DNA from: Saccharina japonica
Taxonomy: Eukaryota; Sar; Phaeophyceae; Laminariales; Laminariaceae
DNA length: 64,000 nucleotides
Assembly (NCBI GenBank): GCA_008828725.1
Contig: MEHQ01003349.1
Coordinates: 1-64,000 of the forward strand
Reading direction: 5' to 3'
The translations under genes and the position numbers were made by a program. How positions within the stretch are numbered: the stretch's first letter is position 1; each line of letters begins with the position of its first letter. Shown in pieces: positions 42,554-56,100 of the stretch. The notes under the pieces are model-generated. The model made no database searches. It saw nothing but the letters and a program-made list of their open reading frames with translations, and was not told the origin of the DNA.

Positions 42554-45382
42554 CGACAAGTGGGGGCGATTCCTAATAATATACCGCGTGCACCGCGTCC
42601 AACGCGCAAAAGCACGCTGCCAATGAAAGAAACCCGTCGCAAGGAAGGCGCTATACCCTTGTTGTGACGGCATCGCGAGGATCCATGCCACGCAGCAGCA
42701 TTGAAACAGGGGCGTTTTGTGTAAATATGATGCCTACCTCACAGTCTAAAGGCTTGAGGATAGTGCGATGGAGGCCGCTGTTGTGGTTCGTGAGGATATT
42801 CGTCGCGTCCTGATGCCTCATGGGAACGGGTGATTTTCGGTACGTGGGCTTCGACAAACGAGCAAGACGTAGCGTAACGTACCTTCGGGGGAACTATTGA
42901 TTTTGGTTTATTGTTATTGTTTATTGTGTATTGGTACTGTAACTAGATTGTGCAGCAGGGTTACTGTAATGATGCAATGATGTAATGAGGTAATGATCAA
43001 GTGAGACAGATCATGTGGAGAGTGAGACGTACAAACTGTTGGTATTGATACTACTCAACGGGGCAAGGCATGAAAAAATGGGGCGGGGGGGGGGGGGGGG
43101 GGGTTGTCTGCGCCCTGGTTTTGGAAAGTCGACTTCGCCGAAGAGGTGTCCAATGTGTTTGTCTCGGTAGGTCCATCGTGGTGGCAACAAAAAACTCGTC
43201 CATGAGGTTTTAAGGATTGGTTGAACGTATTTCCGGTGTAGGTATGATAGATGATGGTATGATGGTATTATAAAGATCATGCCACCAACGACGGGGCGGA
43301 GGGCATGCGAAACTGATACTACCAGTTATAGTACGTTGTCCGAACGACACCACAGCTTGGGTGTCGAACCCGACGTAGACGTACCGGCGCTGAGCTACAT
43401 AATTTAAGTCACAAGGCATTGCAAACTTGGCTGATCGATAAACTGGTTGATTACTGGATTGATCGTTTCAGCAACGCCCATTCCATTGTTGTTGCACGTT
43501 TCGTGCACCATTACTATTACTACTACTACAATGATACCACAACGACTAAAATGAGCAGAACTAAGATGAGCACTACCAAGATCCAGGGCCACCATATGAG
43601 AGTCTGCTTCCCCCAGCCCTAAGCTCTATCACCAGGCGTAATAACGCAGATCCAAACTTGAGGTTTCAGCGTCAGTGCAATGCCTATCGGCATACACAGT
43701 GACAAACTAATTCTTATCGAGCCCAGGTGCCCATATTCGGAGTGGTCTTCGAAGAAAACCTCGATAGCATCACGTAACCGGTATCGTCCCACGGCTAACA
43801 CGTCGTTTTCAACACTGAACTTAGGGGCGTTGGCTTGGGCTTGTTCTCTGCATCAAACTTGACAACATGTGCAGCATATGTGCCTCCGTTTGGTCTCCGT
43901 TGTTACAAGTGGCAGGTATTCTCCTTCCCCAAGCTTTGAAAAAAAAATGAGCAGAATATGAACAAGCCTGAAAATTGTTTGCGTTCGTGATATAGTTGAA
44001 GGCCGCACGTTCCAAGCGGACGCGTGCACGAGGCATATGGTTTAAAACACTGGCTCGCCTTGTTTGTGAACAGAACCAAGCGCCGTCACCAACTCTAAGC
44101 TTGAACAATAATAATAATAACTACTCAGACAAGGCAGCACACGACTTGAGGCTATGCTTGACATGCTTATCTCTGATAAGGAGTGTATGTACCTCTGATA
44201 AGGAGCGGTCTATAATATTGTCGGGAGCAGCTATTAACACTGTACTTATACTCGTATACACGAGAAAAGAGCACACGTCGCTGCAGCTCGTGGGAGAAAT
44301 AGTTCGAGCATTGCGGCCGCCATGCACGAGATTCTAGAGAGGCCTTCAGTTGTGATCGTGAACCTCAGTCTCTATCAAGACTTGGTGGACGGGCGAAAGG
44401 GGAGACATGTGTGACTGAAACCACGTTCAGAAGGTTGCCGAGCGTACAAGGTGAAACGTTATTGCGACTGAAGCTGGAAACGTAAAGGTGATGACCAAAA
44501 CGCAACAATATACAAATCAGCCACTGTAGCCGCGAAAAGCCATCTTTCATCAATAATAACCTCAAAACTTCCTGGCTCTAATCGCAAACGCCGTCATTTA
44601 CCCACCCGAAAGGCGCGTTGCCGGATTTGGGGGTACTGGGCACTCTGAAAGCCCTACGAATATTGAGACGTGGTACGGCAGGTATTGCAACTATTAATAG
44701 TGGTTAGGTTACACTTTTGAGCCCAAACGTTTCTGACTGACTATTATTAATCGTACACTCTTCAACTGAAGACCTACCCATTATCATGGGATACAATGAA
44801 GCAGATCAAACAGATCAAACAGATAAAACAAATCAAACAGATCAAACAGATCAAACAGATCAAACAGATCAAAAAATGAAAAAGAATTATTTGTTAGATA
44901 CCTAGCCCATGGAATTGTGCGCCGGACTTAACTTACGAGTTTTCTAAAATTTGTTTGTTGGGGCTCCTGAAGCAAGGTGTTATACACTCCTATCGTAGCA
45001 ACGGGAGGCTGTTCGAGTGCTTGACGAGTGTGGTGTAATTCAATCCCAAACCCCAAGACCCGCCTAATACCGAGCAAGCCTAATGCCGAGCAGCCAAGAA
45101 CTCTTTGCGATTTTCCTCCCGACGCTTTGTAATCACATACGTAGAGAAAAACGAAAACCCCCCGCCACGAATGATGCAGCAAAAACGACCCAATCACCGC
45201 TGAAGGTGTCTCCGGGCGTTTCAGTTGCCAAGCTACATTGTTAGTATTGCCCAGAGGTATTTTGCACAATGTAACCGTACAGTCTCAATGGTCGCCACGT
45301 TTTGAAAGTGCGTTTTCAGGATGGTATATGGGAAGATAGTACAGTACAGCTGACATTACTTTTACTTTACTGTACATCTTAG
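42554..45382. other. intergenic, no supported gene
   Basis: Includes C/G homopolymer runs (42390-42402, 43085-43104), TAC/ATA simple stretches and an approximately 10-bp tandem repeat (44801-44872). Open frames on both strands have no recognisable content. Confidence 0.35.
44801..44872 (+). repeat. ~10-bp CAGATCAAA minisatellite
   Basis: Seven or so copies of cagatcaaa(c), some with a one-base change, ending in an A-run. Confidence 0.9.
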
Positions 45383-45658
45383 GTGGCAGAAGCTGTTAGT
45401 ATTGCTAGTGCTAGCGTGAACGGGGGAGGCGTAATCAGTGGCGTCGCCTGCGCAAAGGTATAATATGTCGTTATGGTTACGAGTATATACCTGTCAGTAG
45501 TAGTCTACAACAGTTACTCCGCCCACTCTTCCAGCCACCAGTCCCTTGTACTCATACGCTAATCCCCTGTGTCAGAGGTCGTGATCAAGTTGAGAGACGG
45601 CTTCTCGTCATCGTCGACCCAAGGGGGGCTAGCATTCAGCCAAGCAGAGGCAATGTGA
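45383..45658 (+). CDS. possible 3' exon pair of an unknown gene
   Basis: Exon 45383-45457 (catcttag|GTG ... AAG|gtataa; VAEAVSIASASVNGGGVISG, then VACAK) joins in phase 0 to 45578-45658 (cagag|GTC; VVIKLRDGFSSSSTQGGLAF, then SQAEAM and stop). Both have exon-like composition and acceptable splice sites, but no upstream exon was found and the family is unknown. The second exon could instead end at the donor gtgagc at 45655. Confidence 0.3.
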
Positions 45659-46884
45659 GCATCGTCGTTCTGACGGCTCATAGTCTGTTGGCATGTCCTT
45701 GGCTCGCCGTGATTCCTACGAGGCGCCTTCATCGGTCTTTACTTTAACCCACAAATCATTCCAGATAAAGTACTTTACCTGGTACGATTTGAGGTTCAAG
45801 AACACGGTAAAGGCTACAGAAAGCGTCTGCGCGATCGAGGCTCATCATTTATTGGCACGTGTGTATTGGCGCGGCGCTGATCTAATGCACGCGATGATGG
45901 GCCCACTCGACTAATGACCAGCGAGATCCAGTCCAGATAGAAATGCGAACGCTCGAGACACCGTCAAGTGAATTCGTATGAGCTTAAGCTTGAGATATTA
46001 ATAGATGTGCTGCACTGGTGACACAAAGTCAGTGCTGTTGGTTGTTGTTGCTCAAGAGAAAAAAATGTGGAGAAAATGAAGCGTGATCTAGCGGGGGATG
46101 ACAGCCATCTTCTAAATAGTCCACCACCAAAACCAAAGCAGATGTGACCCTACTTGTCTTAAAAAACTACGTACGACCCGCCTCGGAATCTTCTTGCTGG
46201 GATGTAAGGTTCTTGCTAATTGAATCAATATCTGGCAGTCCAGTTCAAATTCGTTCTGGTATGTAATACAAGAGGTCGTTTTTTGTCGGATGGTGTCCGT
46301 TTCGCATGCGATGCATCACATGCAAGAAATCTAAACGCGAGAGCATTTCGCCGACACCAATGTCAACGTTCTGGTTGTGTCGTAGACGCTTAACATGCCC
46401 AGTCATGGTATGTATCGTACCATGATATTTTCAGTGTTTTGTTTTGTCATGTACGTTAGGTCCATCACTGGCGCTTTGGTGTACGTATACTGGTATTGTT
46501 TTAGTCGTCTGCCTTTGACAAAACGGCCACGTCATCCAGCTGTTCGAGGGGTGTTCACACATTAAAAATACTGACTGCAGGTGCCGAATTTACGCTTGTT
46601 CTTCTTGCTGCTGGTGTGCCATGTTGGCAGTTTTTGAGCCTGCCAGCCCTCGTGATACGAGTACTCGTAGAGAAGGTGAGAACTGACACCCGCAACGAAA
46701 CACACACATGTACAGCGCCACTAATATACACCAAGTATTCCAGTTATGTTAGTAGCGTGTAGCTCGGGTGCGAACAACCTCAGGGTTTCCGCGTAAAGGG
46801 GTCTGGTGCCTAATTGACTCATCCTGCTGCCGGCGTCACCCCCTTCCCCCCACAGAAACGTTGAGATGGTAAAGTTTAACGTAT
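45659..46884. other. intergenic, nothing recognised
   Basis: No supported exons or structured repeats. A minus-strand frame at 46885-47031 (TPRRLLRVDGPNQDLYYRAG, then LNGKIVPQLYRGSR, stop) is exon-like and may be an alternative last exon of the large gene described next. Confidence 0.3.
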
Positions 46885-47103
46885 TTAGCGCGAACCTCGG
46901 TACAACTGCGGCACAATTTTCCCATTGAGCCCTGCACGGTAATACAGGTCTTGATTGGGTCCATCAACACGCAAGAGGCGCCGAGGTGTGCTGTGCTGTG
47001 CTAAGCCATGCTCAGCCGCGAATGAGGAGAACGTTTGAAACACCATCCACCATCCATCATCCACCATCCACCATACTAACAGCGCAGGGGGTTTGGCGCA
47101 GAC

Positions 47104-50100
47104 TCAGGGAACAATTAAGTTGTTTGGGACAAGTCGCGGACGCGGGTGTGTCAACATGGCTGCTGGCGCCCGTCCTCCGCAGCGAGCAACTACTTGCACC
47201 GATTCTGACACGGCGCCTCCTAGATCGTCTTTCGTCTTGCGCGTGTGTTCGGCAAGGATGCCGGCCAAGCTGTGCATAGGATCCGCGATGCTTACTTCGT
47301 CGAGCTCTGGCTGGCGGAGTTCGTTGACAAGGACCTGCATCGAAGGCGGGGGGTGGGGGGCACCCGGTGCGTGGTTGGCGATTGAGATCAGCATCAGTTA
47401 TCCATAGATAGGAGGGCGGAAGGGGAAGGGTCATGAGCTTGGCCGACGAGACAGTTACAACTATTGCTAGAGGAAGTACACGCTGGGTACGAGCCCTGGT
47501 ACCCATAAGCAGTGGAGACGAGGTACTTTCGCTGCATCGCTACGAGCGCTGTACCAGGGGCAACCAAATGAGTCTATTGAGATATAATCGGAGGGGTGTC
47601 CTCGACGCGGGCCTGGCCGATCGACGTGTTTCTCGGCTTCGCGTCTAAGCATAGTGGTCACCATGTCACCATGTACGATGCCCCTAGAAAACGCACCATC
47701 CCAGACGTACGGCACTCGAAGGTGAATGTTCGTGCTCGAAGAGTATAATAGTAATGATGGCATCAGCTCTGGCTATGGCTGCTATGTATGGGCCTCGACC
47801 TACCGACAGTGGGCACGCTATGTATGCTATGAGTACTACATTTTTTTACTGTCCGTTGGCTTGTATGAATACAGGATGGCTACGGAATTACTTGACTGTA
47901 AGTGTTTTACACCTCCCCACCTGCAGGGCGCCGAACACCCGCATCTCGGCGCGCAACACCGCCACTTTCTTGCGCTCAAGGAACCCTCGGACGCACGCCT
48001 GAAGAACTACGGCCGCAACCCGCTGAGCTTCCGTTACCCGGTGTCGTGAGTAGTGTGGACTTGGGTGATTGGCGACTTGTTGCTGATGTTGCTGATGGAT
48101 GACCTGAGTTCGTGGAAACGGTGTGGATGCAATGGGTTAACAAGAACAATGTACGTATTCCCGCTGGTTCGTTTGCAATGTCTTACGGAAGCGGCCCTAC
48201 ACAGTTTAAGGGATTTGAAAGCGAGCCAAGGGGATGACCGGGTGATGCGTGGCTGTCAAGTGGTATCAGGCCCCTGGATCCCACATACCTGGTACCTGGT
48301 AGATAATATAGAAGGGCACTCCACCAATCTAATGTTTGAGCAGTTAATTTAACGGACGCTACTACTGTCGGCGGATTGCAGCCCAGGGTCTAGAGCTGGA
48401 TCATCACAGTGCCTCAGCCAAAGCAACAAGGCAACGAAGTAACAAAGCAACAAAGCAATGAAGGCAACAAAAGCAACACCTTTACCTTCTCTACGATATT
48501 GTGTCTCTTGCGTGCCACCATAAGCCGGTGCTTGTGCTCTTCTCGCTCAGCGTGCTCTCTTTTGTGCTTCAGGTTCGTTTTCACCCTCTCCAGCAGCTCG
48601 GGAAATGCGTTATCCTGTTGACAACAAGCCCCCCCCCCGATGACAGTAGTGCAGAGTGTAGTAGTGCAGTAGTGCAGCAGTGAGTGCGACGGTTCGTCTA
48701 CAATGGGTGGACAGGCGTTGACAGTGGACAGGGCTTTGATCGCCGACATGATGACGTTGCCAAAGAGTGTGTTACACGGTAGGCGATGTGTGCTCGTTAA
48801 ATCCAAAGTATCGGTTACCACACTCCCTCTTTGCGCGATGTTCACCTTCAGGAAAAAACATTGATCCCGAAGTGTCACCCGAAACACCCCTTCGTTGTTC
48901 ATCGGACGCGTGCTACGATAGAGGTACGTATACCGTTTTTTGGCTGAAGCGTTTTCTGAATGGTCGGGCTCCTTAGGGCCCGTTTTAACGAAGAAAAACA
49001 AAATCAATTTGAGAAAAATATAAATTCAAATTCGTTTTTCATTGGTCAACACACGCACCAGCACCCCCCAAGATCCTAATCTTTGGTGCTGGTGCGCGTG
49101 TTGACCAATGAAAAGCGGATTTTTTGTTTTTTTTTCCAAATTGAATTTATTTTATACTCGTTAATTCGGGCCCTTAACCCCAAATCGTCGGACTTCCATT
49201 CTTAGACTACTGTAGTGTTGCAATATTTTCCCTATTAGACTCAGGTCATGGCAGTTTTCGTCGGGTGTATTGGTAGCACTTTAGTTTCGTCCAAAACCTA
49301 TTTTTCGGGTCAGGTATGGAGCTCCTCAAGTTAGGAGCTCAGAAAAAGCATGGTGCACCTCTATCGTAGCATGAGTCATCGTTTATGTTGAAACGACTTT
49401 CATCTCGCACTCACCTTGCGCAGTGTTATTTACGTACGATACCCGCTAGTTCCACTATTACTACTGGGAATAACAAAGGCGTTTGGATCGCCCTGGTACA
49501 GACGGTGCGGTGCGTACGACAGGCATCGAAAAAACCACTCACCCTCTTGGGGACGCCGGCCTCACCCCCCTTTCCCGTGCAGGCGTAGGTGTACCACCAT
49601 AACGAGGCTTCGTCGCTACTAAAACTGTGGTCGCCGGCACCAGTAACGCCTTCGCTAGGATACCCATCGCCGTAATTTCCGCAGTCTGTTTGCGAACGTC
49701 GACCGCCTCGACTTGCCGATTGGGTGGACCAGGAGGGCAGCACGCGACGGATGTCTACTATTTGGCCGAACCCCACGTCCGCCGGAAGGCTTGTAGCCCA
49801 CGCCTGAAATAGATTACAAGTGGTTACGAAAGCGTGGAGAGGGAGCGGGGGGGGGGGGACTACAGTCGTTTGCAAGCCTTTGAGATAACTGTTGATCGTG
49901 GACCCGTGGGAGGAAGCAATACACTATTAGTACTGTGAGTATGACGCAAGAGAGCTGAGGTAAATACTCTTTCTTAAGCGAGACAGTCACAGAGTTACAA
50001 CTCACTGTTGCTTGATCACACCTTGACTGCTTTAGGGATGACAATGGAGATTTAGGGATATAACGCGTGTATTTCGTGACCACATCAGCCTTGTTCTACA

Positions 50101-53100
50101 CACTACACACTGCACACTATCAGGGGTTTGATTTTTTTACACACCGGTTATCAGGGGGCGCGGCACAACCGCGTCTTATCCAATATCTGAAAATTTTCCG
50201 CTGTATCCGTGACTAACCGCACCTTATTGCCTTCGACATTGGCAGCCGCGACAGCAAGGGCGTGAGCTTTCTGCGCACGGTCCCGTTGCGCCGGCTGTTC
50301 TGCCAGGCTCCAGCCCGTTCCGACGTCCCCGACCTCCCCTGCGCTCGGATCATTCCTGTCTGTACTATTCAACTTCGGTGGGTGCAGGAGCTGATCTTGG
50401 AGACGCCTAAAGTTGGTCAAGCGGTGGCTACGACGCTTTGCGGCGTCGACTCGTTCAAGTTCCGAGTGAGCGGCAGCACCTGTGAGCCGCGACACCTGGA
50501 GATATAGAATCACAATCGTGTACGGTATATGGACCGAGGTGGATTAGGGAATACATATCTTCATGCTAACCGTTTGTCATACAAAGCGTAACCATTTGCA
50601 CGAAGGGAGTACCATTGGAGGGCGACGATATTGTGCTCTTGTGCTACGAGTGGTGGCAAAGGTAGCAAGCCTTGCCTCGCTACACCGGTATTTTCCCCGT
50701 GTGGACGCTCTCACCTCTTCTTGCCACCCCATCAACGATTGATATGTGGAATCGATCGTTCCATTCGCGGTTCGTTCACGCCTCCCCTCCCCGAATGCTT
50801 CGCATGTGCCTGGTGGAAGTAGGCTTCCCCCTGCCCCCTGGTCACGATAGCGACCCCTAGTTCGCTGCCGAGTTTCTACCCGCAGTCGAAGGGCCTCCAG
50901 CATGCTCATGCTCATGCTCGTGCTCATGCTCATGCTCATGCTCATGCTCGATGGAGGAGAACGATTGCTGACGAAACAATGGTAACAGGTGGTGGACGGA
51001 AAATTCATTAGTGATGAAGTGAGCGCTTCTGGGCGGGGGTTGTGTATCATACCGTGACATGCTTGAACGGTTACAACAAACACACAAGGCTCACCACAAC
51101 AAGGGTCATTCTCAGTCGTACCTTCGGCAGGACTTGATCTGCGGTGCTGTTATCGTCTGCCTTTTAGTGTCCTTCGTTCCGCTCGGAGAGTGTCGAACAG
51201 GTTTTCCGCCCGAAAGTTCGCCGACGCCGCCCCGAAGACTGGTTTGACCACCGTATTGTCTCCAAAACCGTTGAATCCGAATCGCCCTTGTCTCGGCACG
51301 AAGAGCGAAGATCCTTGTCAAGTCCCGGGTAGGCGTCCTACGGAGGAGATCCAGTTCCTTGAGTAGCATAGGAGAGCATAGGAGAGCAAGGGCAATCTAT
51401 GGGTGGCGTACCAACAAACGTAGCGCATGGTTTATCTAGACGCTGCACCGCACAGGACAAGCTGCGACGCTTGAAGACGAATCTCGATGAACGATGGACG
51501 TGAAGCTTTAAGGGCACAGCCATAAGACCGAACAGAGTAAACAAAACACACACACACACCTTCTGCGTTGCGGCCATCCTCGATCGTCGCTGGCGTGCCT
51601 GTTTCTCTTCAACAGTCGCGCGCTTTGTCCGTGCACGAAGGCTTGTGCACTCTCGTCGGCTTACATGCCCCCGACACACAGCCTGGATATTTATCGCCGC
51701 ACGCTGGCGTGCCCGAAGATGTCGTCGCGCCGCTCGACCGCGACACGCGCCTTGGATTATTGTCACCGCTCGCGCTTGCTCAGCCGTCACTACCGAAAAA
51801 TTGCCGGTAGCTTGGAAACCCGGCGAGGCGTTGATGTGTCCACGACGCCCAGCAGACTCGCCACCAGAGATCATTCGCCGACGACGCTGCGCTATCTCGC
51901 GTGCCCTTACAAGGCGCTTTTCTGTTTGCGCCTGAGCCACAGTGCAGGCTGGAGAATGGTTGAGTGTTGTCATCCCCAAATTATTTGCCAGTTTCTGTTG
52001 CGCCGGAAATTTCTCGTCCTGTCCGATGCTACGGGGCTGCGTAGAGCTGCTCGGATCGTGGGGGGCTGATGGTTTCGGTGCTTGCAAGCCCCCATCCGAA
52101 ATCTCGTTAAGTCCACCACTTAAGGCACCGTCCGAATGTATATCATCGCTTTTCTTTAGTGACTTTGAGCGGGATCTCTGGCTCTGATGAAGAGAACTTA
52201 CACCTCCATCGCCGCCCTCATGGCGACCAGAGCGCGCTGGTTGAGAAATGTTGTCGGATCCTGGCTGAATAGACTCCGTAGATTCTGATTCAGAATGATC
52301 TCGTACAGGAGTGACATCAGTAGCCAAGCCTTCAACCCTCATCGATTCCTGCTTTGTCTTGGGAGAAACTTGCGGGTCCGAGATGGGGCCAGAAGCAGTC
52401 AAATCTAGTGGCGTCGCTGTCCCAAAAACTCGTTGACGGGACAAGTCATGAACATCTCCGTCCTGGGCCCTTTTCTCGACCTCCGGAGAAGGTCGGACAT
52501 TTTCGGTGCTAGTCACAACGCGCGAATTCGCGCTACCCGCGGTAGACCTGTTTACGATTTGCTCCATCTTGTCGTTCTCAACCTCCTGGGACAACCGGGC
52601 ACTTTGTCCGTTTGCCGCAGCGTTTGAACTTGTAATATCTGCTGTGGGTACGTTGGAAACTTCTTCAATGTCTTCTCCGATTTCTGCTTCTTGCGCGTTT
52701 GGCGTCTTCTTTTGGCGCTCTTTCAGGGTTAGTGCCGGTGAATCGAAGGAATCGGCCGCGTCAACAAGGGACGGCGAGGAGTCGGCGGCGGTGGTTACTT
52801 GTCGAACCGCCTCAATACCTGCATCTGACAAACGTCTGCTTTCTTCTTCTTGGGTTGGTCTGTCATCTTTGTCGAGTCTGTCGCTTGCGGCTTGGCTTGA
52901 GCGGTGGACGGGCTCATGGTCTTTCGTTTTTGTATTCATGTTGGAGATACCGTCTTGTCCTTCTTCTGCTTGCTCAGCCTGCCCCGGCCGATTTTTTTGC
53001 TGCGCCTCTGCTCCTCCCCCCCCTTCCAACAACTCCGAAGACGTTCGGCGGGTATCGTCCGCTCTCTCGATTACTTCCGGAAAGTTTCCCTCCCCGCTCG

Positions 53101-56100
53101 GCCTTTTTGTCTTCGGTTCAATCTTCTGGCCCGCATCGAACACGCTCTGCTGGAGGATAGGACAGCTCACGTCGATCATAACTCGTCCCCTATTACTCCT
53201 CCTTCGCCGAAGTTCAACCCAACTAGGGCCGGAACCGAGGTAGTCCTTGAGTTTGACATCTGCCGAGCCAATAAATATATCCCCTTGCCTGTTGGGGCTC
53301 TCCTGGTTCCAGACCTCTACCGTCAGATGGGGACCCTCCACCTCTGCCTGTCCCCAACCCGCCGCCGTGAGGTCGGCAGACAACACAGTCAAGCATACAG
53401 CTTCCCCAGCCGTACCTGGCCATTGACACTTCGATCCGCCCTGAACAACGGCCGACGTGGCTTCTCTGCCGCCGCACATGCGCAGCACGACATACGGGTC
53501 CTGGGTGGCGTTCTTTTTGGGCCTTCCAAACGCATTCTTGGGCAATGATATGGCCAACGAGTCAGCTTCTTGAACCAGTACCGTGATGTTGATATTATCA
53601 CCAATCAAAGCGGATTCGAGGCCAGCAACGTTCCCTGCGCGATCGTCAATAGCCTCCATCGTATCTGCCGTTGAGGATAAGGCCTTACTTGCATCATCTT
53701 TGGGTCCAATGTCGTGGCTGGAAGTAGCGATGGTAGCTTCTTTACCAGCGCTTTCTTGAAGTAGAACCACTTCGTCCCCGGTCTCGGGCTGTTCTTGCAA
53801 AGCTCCAGAGGCAGGTCGAGGAGCACTCTCCTCTCGGTCTGACGCTTTTGGAGAGTTTTCATCTGACGGAAGCGATCTGAGGCTGCGGCATGAGGCATCC
53901 ACGTTGCTCTCTCTGCGACCATGTATGCCTTTGCCAGTTTCAGAAGACGCTCCCGATGTGTCGTCAATAGAGCCAGCTTCTGGATCGCGCTCGGCTATCA
54001 CCACCATGCAACCATCTTCTCCCATAGTCGGTTGTGGGTCTTGCTCAAGGTCTTGGAAGGCACCATGGGCGTCACTGTTCATATTGGTTGACGTGATATT
54101 AGCAGAACCAGCGCCAATGTCGTTCTCTCCTATCGCAACTATTTCGGTGGTAGCAGCGGTTTCGTCACTCACACCGTCTATGGGATCTTTGTGCGAGTCG
54201 GGTTTAGACACCGTGGGGGTTGGCCCTTTTTTAGCCAACACGACACTCAGCTTCACACGGCCTCCTGGACTGCCTGTCGACTCCAAGTCAGCCCAGGTGG
54301 GCTTTTCTCCCAGCCAATCTATGAGGGGGATCTCCGTCGAAGACAGCAAGGCGTCTTTCTCCCGTACATCGGTCGCCTTGCTCCGCATTTCTACGATCAG
54401 TTTCGACGCCTCGAGACCCTCGTCTGGAATTTTGGAGGTAGGTATCGTTATCTCCACAGCCTCCCCTTCGTCGCCACTGCCCCATGTGCACTCCTGGCCT
54501 TCTCTTTGAGCGGTTGACGTTACCGCCTCACATTCGTGCAACTTCAGGAGGACATACGGGTCTTGTGCGCCTTCTTTCTTTGTACGTCCGAACATTGTCT
54601 TCGTCAAAATATCCGGTAGATCACTTGCCCGGAAAACCTTGACCAGGACTGCAGCAGCCGCCACTGGTGGGGACGGGGAACTACCGCTGCCGAGAGAGTC
54701 GTCCCCCTCGTCGTCGTTTCCAGATGTATCCGCTTCGAGTGCACTCGTGGGGGTCGTAGGGGCAAAGTCGTTTGTAGCATCATCCGTGGAGGCGCGCTGA
54801 GGCGATTGAGGCGATTGAGGCGATGGATCGTTGGTGAAGTTGTCCTCCTTATGTCTGTTCCACCTGAAACTTTTAAGAGACCCCGAAAACTTAGGCGAGG
54901 ACAACGACGACTTGACTCTTGCAGCAGCTTCCTTCACAGACGACGCGACAACCGGTACCGAGAGGGTGTGGCCAGGAGACCACTTAGCGAGCCCAGAGCC
55001 AGCGGGATTGTTCCCGGCGTGTTCGTGGTCGCTCTTTCCCTCGCCGTCCTCTGCCTCCTCCTCCTCTCTCTGCGGCTGCTGCTCTTCTTCGCTGTTGCCC
55101 TGCCGCTCTTCTTCGCTGTCGTTTTCATCTTGACCAGCTTGATCAGCTTGATCAGCGGTAGCATCTTGCAATAGAGATCTCAGTGGTGACAGGCTGTCTG
55201 CCCTGGAGCGACTTTGGCGTCGCTCAGCCCGCCTGCTACCCTCGCTCAAAGACGCCCTTCTGCTGCTTTCTCGTGATGATTGCTTCCTTTCTAGCGTACC
55301 TGCTGGCAAGCTCTGTGAATCATCTGCATCTGTATATATATTTTCCAGGTCAGGTTGCTTCTCCGTAATGTCGAGTGCTTGGTGCCCCGGCAGCGTGATA
55401 GCTGAAGCACCCTGGCCCTGGTCGGGTGTAAGCGAGCTGTAGCTAAAGATTGGTGTGTTGTCGTTGTTTACCGGGTCTTGACCCGCACCGCTTTCGCGAT
55501 GAGCCCCATCATCTTCCGATTGCCTCTCCGCCATACCTTCGTCCTGGCCACTTTCGTGCTCTGTGCGGAGCTTCCCGCTAGCTCCGGTAAGTCTAGCCTG
55601 CAGGCTTTCCTTGAGCGACAGCATGCCATGCCTTGCGCCAAGTATTCCTGGCATTCCATGCGATGCAGTCTTCCCCACAGATGATTTCTTGCTTATCGCT
55701 CGGTGGTCAGCCTCATCTCCGATTACCGATTGCCACTCGCCATCTCCCTCAGGAATACCCTCGCCGATGGTTCCCTCCTTAGAAGCTCCATCCTCCGATT
55801 CCGCATCCCTTTCGTTGTTCATTGTTGCCTCTGGTTGCTTGTCGTTGCTCATTGGTGCTTCTGGCTGCTTCGCTATCATGTTCGTTGCTCGGGCTAAGCT
55901 CGCATTGAGAGTGCTCTTGAGATCTGGCATGCTTGGCAGCCCCCATTTCGTGGTGCGAGCCTTCGGTGAGATTTCTTCACGCGCATCCGTATTCTCCTCA
56001 GCGGTATTGGAGCGCTTCCTGTGGGTGTTACCCTCGCTCCCTCCCTCACTACTGACACTTAGCTCTCGGTCATCGTCGTCATCCCGTTTTGATATTTCGC

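Noticed and set aside
43996-44337. 113-codon frame with Asn run
   Set aside because: The Asn run is an AAT microsatellite; no homology or splice support.
48701-48863. Myristoylated-looking start MGGQALTVDR on the plus strand
   Set aside because: Lies antisense within an intron of the C2/IQ gene and no following exon was found.
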